Of a stretch of 64,000 bases of DNA, positions 56,689 to 64,000 are shown piece by piece; positions within the stretch are counted from its first letter, which is position 1, and every line of letters starts with the position of its first letter. A model generated the notes under the pieces. That model saw only the letters and a list, made by a program, of their open reading frames with translations, made no database searches and was not told the DNA's origin. The stretch is from Cymodocea nodosa (lineage: Eukaryota; Streptophyta; Magnoliopsida; Alismatales; Cymodoceaceae): assembly GCA_036874045.1 (NCBI GenBank), contig CM072344.1, positions 10,202,501 through 10,266,500 on the forward strand. The letters run 5' to 3'. Made by a program: the position numbers and the translations under genes.

Positions 56689-57906
56689 TGTAGGATCGTT
56701 TGTATCACAAGAGAGGGGTGAATTGTATCTTTAGTAATTAAACTAGTGGATAAAACAAGAGCACAAAACACTCGTAAATGAAATTCTATTCTTTTATTTC
56801 AAGACAGAATTTACAATATCTTTTCAGCTCAATTCCCTTCTTGACGGTTTTGATACAGTAATTTTTGATATACAATTCAAATAGGAAAACAAAGCTCTTT
56901 TTCAAAACTAATTTTGAATTGTATAAAACCTGATCTTTATGCACACAACTCTTTTCTTTCTCTTTGCTCAACTTTTATATCTCTTCTTCTCTAGTTGTCA
57001 AATTTCTAGACTTCATACGTTTGCAGCTCCTTTTCTAAAATTGTTTGGAATTTCGAACTTCTTCTAATGTTGGAGAACTTTTTAGAATATGAATATTCAA
57101 ACTTAACTTTTCAGTTAGGGATCCAGATTGAATATTCAGACTTGGTTTTTGAGACTAGGATCCCCTGTTGTAATGTAGCTTGTACTCTCTATTAGTAGTC
57201 GAACTCTGTTGTCTTTCACGTTCAGCATGTTCATCCACTTGATCCACAATCCATAATCTATAATCCATGTACTAATTTTCTCTTTAATCCAAATTACTTT
57301 CTATTTAAATTTCCTCTTTCTTTATTGACAATCTGAGTTTCCACGATCTCCACTCGTAGATTCACCAAAATTTTATCTTCCTGGAGTCTTGTAGATTATC
57401 TTCTAAGTCTTCGATTTAGTCGAACATTTATCCTTTAACTCTTGTCAAAACTTGAACACTTATCCTTTAACTCTTCGAGTTCTTGCACCTGCAAAACACA
57501 TGACTAAACAAGGAAACTTATTTGTTCGTTCATCCTTTTATAAAACTCGAACAATTATCTGTCCATGCGTATAAAAACTCGAACAGTTATCTAACTATTC
57601 GATTTTCATTACCGAACGCACATGGAAAACACGTGACAACTTAAAACATTAAAAACACACGTGTAAATAACTTAACTATACGAGTTTTTAACATAAAGTA
57701 TTCGACAAAAATGAAACGTTAACTATCTGAAAGTTTAACTAATGCAAATCTAGCTCTTCGGAAATCTTTAATTTATCTGACATAAAAATGAAACTTTTCG
57801 ATAATCTGTTAACTATTATACTTAGAGAAATATACTTAGAGAATATTATGTAGACTTATTTAAATACGTTAATAAAGCATACATCTTCAAAATTAAATAC
57901 CTAACA
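56689..57906 (-). repeat. 5' LTR of element 4
   Basis: 1218 bp, complete: TGTAGGATCG...ATACCTAACA in plus coordinates. It has the usual T LTR content including CACGTG and AACTCGAACAGTTATC units. Its right edge touches a plus-strand primer-binding-site sequence (57908-57919) instead of a simple target duplication. Confidence 0.93.
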
Positions 57907-57977
57907 ATGGTATCAGAGCATTCCAACTTCAAGAAGATTTGGTTGATATCTGTTGTTAATGGTTGTTAATATGAGTA
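57907..57977 (+). other. Junction with plus-strand primer-binding-site sequence
   Basis: TGGTATCAGAGC at 57908-57919 is a perfect initiator-Met primer-binding site in plus orientation, followed by ATTCCAACTTCAAGAAG and AT-rich words, before the aORF of element H resumes at 57978. It is not found in the other aORF copies, so it is extra DNA at the right edge of the minus-strand block. Confidence 0.7.
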
Positions 57978-59338
57978 TTTTCGATGGTTCTATTATACAG
58001 ACAGATATAGAACATTCTTTCATATAGAGACAGTTGTATAGATCAATTATAGACATACATGTTGCTGATAGAAAGATTGATACAGATACTGTTGCTACTG
58101 AAATGTTTCTAAAAGAACAAACAGAAGAATTTCAGTAAATTATTGATACGACAATAACAGATATTTCAGACATTTATACTAGTTTTGATGAAAATTCCAC
58201 CAGTTCTGAAAGATCTGAAAATATAGATGCTACTGATAATATTGAAACAAGTCCCAGATCAGAACATCATGACAGGAAAATACCTAATCATGAACAAAGT
58301 TTAGATGACAATACATTATTATGGTTCAGAAATAGTTGCTATTGTGACAAATTTCAAACATATAAAACTTTTAAAGTTTTATATTGAAGACCAGTTAAGT
58401 TTGAAGGGATGACACATATACAAGAAATGTTTGAATTTCAAGGCTTATTGACTCTACTTCCACAATAGTCAAACCATCTTGTTATACCCGAACTTATCAG
58501 CTGTTTTTACTCAAACTTAACAGTGGAAGACGGTTTTCCTATTTCCAATATACAAGAAAATGACATATATTTAACTCCCGATTTACTTGATCAAGTACTT
58601 GGTCTGAAAAATGAAGGAGTTAACTTATTAGAAAGAAAACAGGTTTATCATTTGGGATAGGACATTCAAACTTTAGCCAAAGATCCAATTGCCAACAAAC
58701 CATTGAGGTTACTAAATGACTTGAATGGCCAAGCACGTTTTCTTGCAAAAATACTATATGCTTCATTGTTTCAGAGGTTTAGTCATGGTGCAGAAGTTGG
58801 CAGATGTTGTCTTTATGCTACATATGCATTAATTCACCATATACAGGTGAACTAGTATGATATTTTTATTTCTCATATCTTACATTTGTAGAGTAAATTA
58901 TTTTATGGTGATACGATTTTGAGAATTGTGGCAAGTCAAACAGATATTACACATTGGCCATAGAAAAGATTAAAATCAAGATCTTTCTCTGCAAAGGAAC
59001 TCAAAAAATACTAGGAAGCAGATACACCTGTCCTTAGACAACAACAACAACAGGATCGACAAATATAGTCACAACAGCAACAGCAACAATCCACACAATT
59101 TTTAGAACACCAGCAACATACAGATATAGAACAAGATATACAATAAGGTATATATACAGATACACATACAGGTATAGATACAGACATTCATAATGAATTT
59201 TTACAGCAACCGTCACAAGTTTCTTAAAATGATTTAGATCAAGCATTACTTGATCAGATAAACAGAGTTAGTACAAAAATTGCAAAGAAAATTTCAGATA
59301 CTCTGATTGATATTTTTTGAAGACATAGAGGCTTGTGA
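57978..59338 (+). pseudogene. aORF of element H, 3' half
   Basis: Continues the frame left at 28950: TDIEHSFI, the Ser/Thr-rich linker (SSTSSERSENIDATD type), the domain with FEFQGLLTLLPQ, LYQVLGL-like DLLDQVLGLKNEGV, and the Gln-rich tail; stop at 59336-59338. Stops occur at about 58136, 58385 and 58468, and others follow. Lacks part of the DIQQDIH repeat. Confidence 0.8.
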
Positions 59339-59647
59339 TAAAACAAATTATGTATTACATGATTTATTTCTTGTAATTTGTAACCAAAAATATTATGTCA
59401 ACTGTTTACTGAATTTAATGTTATGTGATTATTTTTCACAGTTTATGCTTAATCCATAAATTTTATGTATGTTTGAAACTATCGTTTTGATTAATATATA
59501 CTTAATAAGATTTCATTCCTTACATTTAACTTGCTTAACTTCCTAAAGGGGGAGAAAATAGTTTGTTTACTTTTTTATAATGCCAAAAGGGGGGAGATAT
59601 AAATTATGGGACTTATTAGGTTTTGACATCATCAAAAAGGGGGAGAT
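59339..59647 (+). other. Polypurine tract and 3' spacer of element H
   Basis: AAAAAGGGGGAGA at 59634-59646 abuts the LTR. Extra runs lie at about 59545-59556 and 59584-59597. Otherwise AT-rich. Confidence 0.85.
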
Positions 59648-60871
59648 TGTTAGGTATTTAATTTTGATGATATATGCTTTATTAACGTTTTTAAATAAGT
59701 CTACATAATATTCTCTAAGTATATTTCTCTAAGTATAATAGTTAACAGATTATCGGAAGGTTTCATTTTTATGTTGGATAAATTAAAGATTTCCAAAGAG
59801 TTAGATTTGTAATAGTTAAACTTTCGGATAGTTAATGTTTCATTTTTGTCGAATACTTTATATTAAAAACTTGTATAGTTAAGTTATCTACACGTGTGTT
59901 TTTAATGTTTTAAGTTGTCACGTGTTTTCCATGTGCGTTCGGTAATGAAAAATTGAATAGTTAGATAACTGATTGAGTTTTTATACGCATGGATAGATAA
60001 CTGTTCGAGTTTTATAAAAGGACTAATGAACAGATAAATTTTCTTGTTTAGTCACGTGTTTTGTAGGTGCAAAAACTCGAAGAGTTATCGATAAGTGTTC
60101 TAGTTTTTATAGAACTTAAAGGATAAGTGTTTGACTAAATCGAAGACTTAGAAGATATTTTACAAGACTCCAGGAAGATAAAAGTCTCAATAAATCTACG
60201 AAGTGGAGATTGTGGAAATTCAAAATGTTAGTGGAGAAAGTGGAAACTCAAAAAGATAGTAATTTGGATTAAAGAAAAAAATTAGTACATGGATTATGGA
60301 TTATGGATTGTGGATTAAGTGGATGAACATGCTAAACGTGAAAGACAACAGAGTTCGACTACAAATAGAGAGTACGAGCTACATTACAGAAAGGGGATCC
60401 CAATCTCAAAAACCAAGTCTGAATATTCAATCTGGATCCCTAACTGAAATGTTAAGTTTGAATATTCATATTCTGAAAAATTCTCTAACATCAGAAGAAG
60501 TTCGAAATTCTAAGCAATTTCAGAAAAGGAGCTGCAAACGCAAGAAGTTTGGAAATTCAACAACTGGAGAAGAAGAAATACAAAAGCTGAGCAAAGAGAA
60601 AGAAAGAAGCTGTGTGCATAAAGATCAGGTTTTATACAATTCAAAATTAGTTTTGAATAAGAGCTTTGTTTTTCTATTTGAATTGTATATCAAACATTAT
60701 TGTATCAAAACCTTCAAGAAGGGAATTGAGCTGAAAAGATATTGTAAATTCTATCTTTAAATAAAGAATAGAATTTCATTCACGAGTGTTTTGTGCTCTT
60801 GTTTTATCCGCTAATATTTAATTACTAAATACACAACTCACCCCCCCTCTTGTGATACAGACGATCCTACA
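59648..60871 (+). repeat. 3' LTR of element H
   Basis: 1224 bp, TGTTAGGTATTT...CGATCCTACA, same plan as 2429-3652. Followed directly by hAT transposase sequence at 60872. The ORF at 60296-60760 reads through LTR sequence and has counterparts in other T LTRs by position only. Confidence 0.93.
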
Positions 60872-62270
60872 AAACATACTTTTAGAAATACCACTAGACA
60901 AGAATATAAATACTTGCATTGCTTGTACTTTTGATGTTTGGAAGGATAAAGAAAGATATATTATTGTTAATATTTATTTTATAGATAATAATTTGATTTT
61001 ATAGAAAAGATTAATAGTATTTAGAAAAATTATTTTTCCTCGTATTGTTGAAAATATTTTTCTATAATTATGGAAATTTTTGAATTATTTTGTATTAAAG
61101 ATAAAGTAATTAGTATTATTTTTATAAGTAAATCAACTGCATTGATTAGTTTTAATTTATTTCATTAAAGATGTATATGTTATATAATTAATCTCGTAGT
61201 ACAAGTTGATATTATAAAAATTAAAGATTTTGTTGAAAATATCAAGGTTGCATTATCTTATATTACAAGTTCTAGTAGATGACAACAAGAATTTGATTAT
61301 GTTTGTGATTCTTTTGGTTTACCTTATAAAAAATTTATTCTTCATATTCCTCATGCATATATGAAATTCCTTATATTTAATGTTAAGTACTTGTCTTCTT
61401 TATAAGGAATCTACAAATATTATTATAATCATAATGTAAGTGATTATAGTACTTAGATGATAATGATTTTGAAATTATTAATTGTTTTGTTGAATTTTTA
61501 AAACTATTTTATGATGCAACTATAAGATTATCAAGAGTATATTATTCAACTTCTATTTGTCTTACATCATTTGTATGATATTGCATTACCTTTTCGTAAA
61601 TATGGTATTGTTAGATTTTTTGCACCTATAGTTGAAAGAATGAAAGAACAATTTTTAAAATATTGGCACGAAATTACTTTATTATATGCATTATGTGCTT
61701 ATTTAGATCCAAGATGTAAATTAAAAAGAGTTGGTAAATTAATTGAATAGTTTAAAAGATGTTTAGGTGTAGAAATGAGTTTAACTATTCAAGATGTAGA
61801 CAAAAATTTAAATAAAATGTTTGATTTATATTATTCAAAATATGAAATACAAATAACACAAATTACATCTTCTAGATCTTCTATGTCATCATCATCATCA
61901 ATAATGATAGCATCCTAGAAATTATTAGAAGATGAAGAAGTGTATCAATCATCTTCAATTATAATTTCTAAACAAGAATTAAGTACTTTTAATTTAATAA
62001 ACCATCAATATTTGTAGATGAATATCTTGATATAAATAATTTTGATGTAATTAATTAGTAAAAAAATGAAGTTTAGCATTTCCTATTTTATCTTTAATTA
62101 TTAGGAATTTACTAATAATTCCAATGCCTTTTCTAACTTGTGAACAAGTATTTAATATTAGTAAAAATATTTTAGATAAAAGAAAATCCAAATTAAAAAA
62201 TGATATTCTTGAAACTTTAATATACATAAAAATTGAAAGCTTGCTTGATATTATGCATGAGAACAATTAG
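60872..62270 (+). pseudogene. hAT transposase, central and C-terminal part
   Basis: Begins LLEIPLDKNINTCIACTFDVWKDKERYI-like (first catalytic block, DVWKD for the usual D.WTS). Then come KDFVENIKVALSYITSSSR, LPFRKYGIVRFFAPIVERMKEQF with KYWHEITLLYALCAYLDPRCKLK, a Ser-rich linker (about 61860-61900), and the C-terminal dimerisation segment IPMPFLTCEQVFNISKNIL...SKLKNDILETLIYIK; stop at 62270. Multiple stops and frame changes. Related in type to plant BED-finger hAT proteins (RICESLEEPER-like). The N-terminal half is at 22166-22661. Confidence 0.8.
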
Positions 62271-62878
62271 ATGATTAGATAAATGATTTTGTAAATATAA
62301 AATATTAAATTTAAATCTAAATATGTAATGTAATTTTTATGAAAATGTAATTATGTAAATCTGTAATTTTTTGAAATGTACTTGTATGAATTATTATTAT
62401 GTACAATCTTTTTCTTTAATAAATTATAAATGATAAATAAATCAAATTATGCTCATTAATCATTATATGCAAAATTTTATTCTAATGATTCTTTATTCCT
62501 TTTGAACCTTTCCTTATTTACTAATTTAGCCCTTCTAATCTTTGCCAACTTCACCTCTTTTAAGTTTTAATAATCTTCTCCAATCTCCATTGAAATCTAG
62601 ATCCTTAACCTAATGAGCAAGTTGAATGACCAAAGGAGTCAATGTCATCGAATGGTCGACCCCTTGCTCATGCCTTATGATTCTTCTAACCTTGCAAGTT
62701 AGAGGCTTGGAGCATAGGGTGGAGCCATGGAGATGGAATTGTCTATTATCCACAACTCCACATCCATGAGACCATGGGATTAGGATTTAGGCATCCCTTT
62801 CTTCCATAGTTCCATTACATGTCCTACCTAGCAAACTAGTCACCTAGCTAATGACCTTACTATCCTCTTTGTTACCCT
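62271..62878. other. hAT 3' flank, nothing else recognised
   Basis: AT-rich then mixed sequence. I could not find an inverted match to the hAT left end near 21243, so the right terminus is lost, diverged or outside. No ORF with recognisable content. Confidence 0.5.
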
Positions 62879-63043
62879 TGTTAGGATTTTAGTTTTGATG
62901 ACAAATAATCTAGTTTTTATATGAAAATAGGTCTAAATTAGTCTAAGTCTAGCCAAAGTCATATAGTTATAAGGTTAAATGTTTTAGAAAGTTGAAGAAT
63001 TATTATTAAAAACTCGTATAGTTATGTTTTTACTCACGTGTGT
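62879..63043 (+). repeat. Start of LTR family E, cut by a C LTR
   Basis: TGTTAGGATTTTAGTTTTG follows the same opening formula as the S, T and D LTRs. It continues with AAAACTCGTATAGTTATG and a CACGTG box (63035-63040) before the C LTR begins. Only 165 bp of this family are seen. Confidence 0.6.
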
Positions 63044-64000
63044 TGTTTAGAATGAAAAAGTGCATAATATTAGTGGTTAATGAATGATTAATTGCATAGT
63101 ATTTAGCTTATCATATAACAATTAAGCCATTATGTCATAATTATATGACTACATGCCTTAAATACAGAATATGCATAATTTCAAGGAATTAGCGTTAATT
63201 AAATATCATTTTTGAAAGATTGAAAGCATAGTATGTGTGGTTTTATAGAAGTTTACAGACCCTCGTAATATTATGCAAGTAAGTTTATGAACCCTCGTAA
63301 TGTTATGTAGGTAAGTTTACGGACTCTCGTAATTTAAACATTATAAATTTGTACATTAATTTCAAAAGGACATATGTCTTAACCTTAATACATGACTTAA
63401 GTTGTCCTTCGAAAATTTTTGATGTAAACTATCTAAAATGTGTCTAAGCATCAAAGAGTTACATTTGCAAGTATTCGAGATACTCCTTTACCATTAGAAT
63501 GTTTGGTTTAAAATTATAAGTTTTTTCTTTATTGCATGTGACATAGATATTATTTTGACATATATGTGAGTTCATTGAGTTAAGCTTAACTCAACAAGGT
63601 AAGTTTGTTGAGTTGCAGTTAAGTCAATGGAGTAAGTCCATTGAGTTACACTAACTCCATAGACTAGTAATTTTCTAATATTCAACTATGAGCAGTTGCA
63701 AGAATAGGAAATTCGAAGGAAAATCATGATTGCACATATCACATAAGATTTAAATCGTAGAATGAAGAAGAAATCATTATTGTTGGTATGAATGAAGGAC
63801 ATCTAACTAGTCATTTAGGTGGAAGTAATTATTACTGAAAGAAATATCAAAGGAAAAGAGAAAGAACGAAGAAAAGTGTGTGGAGAACTGTGCTAACTAT
63901 AGCAAACATTGATCGTTCCCTGAAGCTCCACCAAACCACATCACCAATCACTAACCAACGGAGGTTTGTGAGAATACATTTTGGATGTCAAGTCGATTTC
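63044..64000 (+). repeat. LTR of family C, cut by window end
   Basis: Starts TGTTTAGAATGAAAAAGTGC and follows the minus strand of the solo LTR 25900-28096 over its first ~950 bp, to GTCAAGTCGATTTC. It has GTTGAGTTAAGCTTAACTC-type hairpins at 63580-63660. Whether it is a solo LTR or the start of a full element is not visible. Confidence 0.8.

Larger units (their letters stand above)
28951..57906 (-). mobile_element. Two tandem minus-strand T elements (3 and 4)
   Basis: A block bounded by T LTRs (28951-30170 and 56689-57906) with a rearranged T LTR in the middle (46982-48930). This is the LTR-internal-LTR-internal-LTR plan produced by unequal recombination or by insertion side by side. Element 3 (28951 to about 48094) is about 12.5 kb after removing S2 and has gag, PR, IN, RT, RH and aORF. 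Element 4 (about 48439-57906) has gag, a PR fragment, an RNase H fragment and a shortened aORF. The block sits in the aORF of element H, but no clean 5-bp duplication is seen at its right edge. Confidence 0.8.
22662..60871 (+). mobile_element. T element H, host of the nested insertions
   Basis: Plus-strand T-family element within the hAT transposase. Surviving order is a gag C-terminal fragment (22662-23471), post-pol spacer (23472-25476), aORF (25477-28950 continuing at 57978-59338), polypurine tract (59634-59646) and 3' LTR (59648-60871). The 5' LTR, gag start and all of pol are absent. The aORF is interrupted by a solo C LTR and by the 29-kb minus-strand block 28951-57906. Continuity across the block is shown by aORF homology stopping at GAAATATAG (28950) and resuming at GATGGTTCTATT (57978). 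Confidence 0.8.

Noticed and set aside
60296..60760. 154-codon open frame as a gene
   Set aside because: Entirely within the T LTR (59648-60871); the equivalent region in other T LTRs is broken, so it is not conserved as coding.

Overview
The window is plant nuclear DNA, almost certainly from a flowering plant. It is AT-rich and mostly made of nested, decayed LTR retrotransposons of the Ty1/copia SIRE (Maximus) type, with one spliced R2R3-MYB gene and pieces of a plant hAT transposon. Species, and monocot versus dicot, cannot be read from it. No rRNA, tRNA, organelle insert or CRISPR array was seen. For clarity I name LTR families here: S (about 1.8-1.9 kb, starts TGTTAGGACC), T (about 1.22 kb, starts TGTTAGGTATTT, ends GATCCTACA), C (about 2.2 kb, starts TGTTTAGAATG), and partial families D, E and F.

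Layout. 1-511 is the end of a minus-strand LTR (D) inserted in the extra ORF (aORF) of a plus-strand T element, whose 3' LTR is 2429-3652. 3705-12402 is a complete S element (S1: LTR-PBS-gag-pol-PPT-LTR, target duplication CAAAC). It sits inside the gag start of a minus-strand copia element F, whose PBS and LTR follow at 12463-13684. 13685-21242 is the only stretch that looks single copy. It holds a MYB26-like R2R3-MYB gene (18742-20007, three exons) and, downstream, a long inverted repeat.

From about 21243 to 62270 one hAT transposase gene is split by a 38-kb nest of at least four levels. Level 1 is the hAT (left part to 22661, right part from 60872). Level 2 is a plus-strand T element H (gag fragment, spacer, aORF, 3' LTR 59648-60871) with no pol. 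Level 3a is a solo C LTR (25900-28096, target duplication ACATT) in the aORF of H. Level 3b is a tandem pair of minus-strand T elements (28951-57906) in the same aORF. Level 4 is a gag-only S element (S2, 37672-44307, target duplication GTTTT) in the integrase region of the first of these. The window ends in more LTR sequence (E, then C).

All coding sequence of the retroelements carries stops, frameshifts or deletions, many explicable as C-to-T changes, so no autonomous element is intact. The T elements carry, downstream of pol, an aORF of about 860 codons. It has a basic N terminus, a membrane-spanning stretch, a domain resembling the 'putative plant transposon protein' family and a Gln/Ile-rich tail.

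Two signals stand out. First, the roughly 0.9-kb leader in front of that aORF is recognisably homologous, in the sense orientation, to the 5' part of the C LTR, as if a foreign U3 promoter had been captured to drive the aORF. Second, LTRs of several families share dense arrays of short imperfect hairpins (AGTTA...TAACT arms, often with CGGA/TCCG flanks) interspersed with CACGTG boxes. Aberrant LTR junctions (inverted LTR-PPT repeats, and an LTR with primer-binding sites on both sides) point to template switching.
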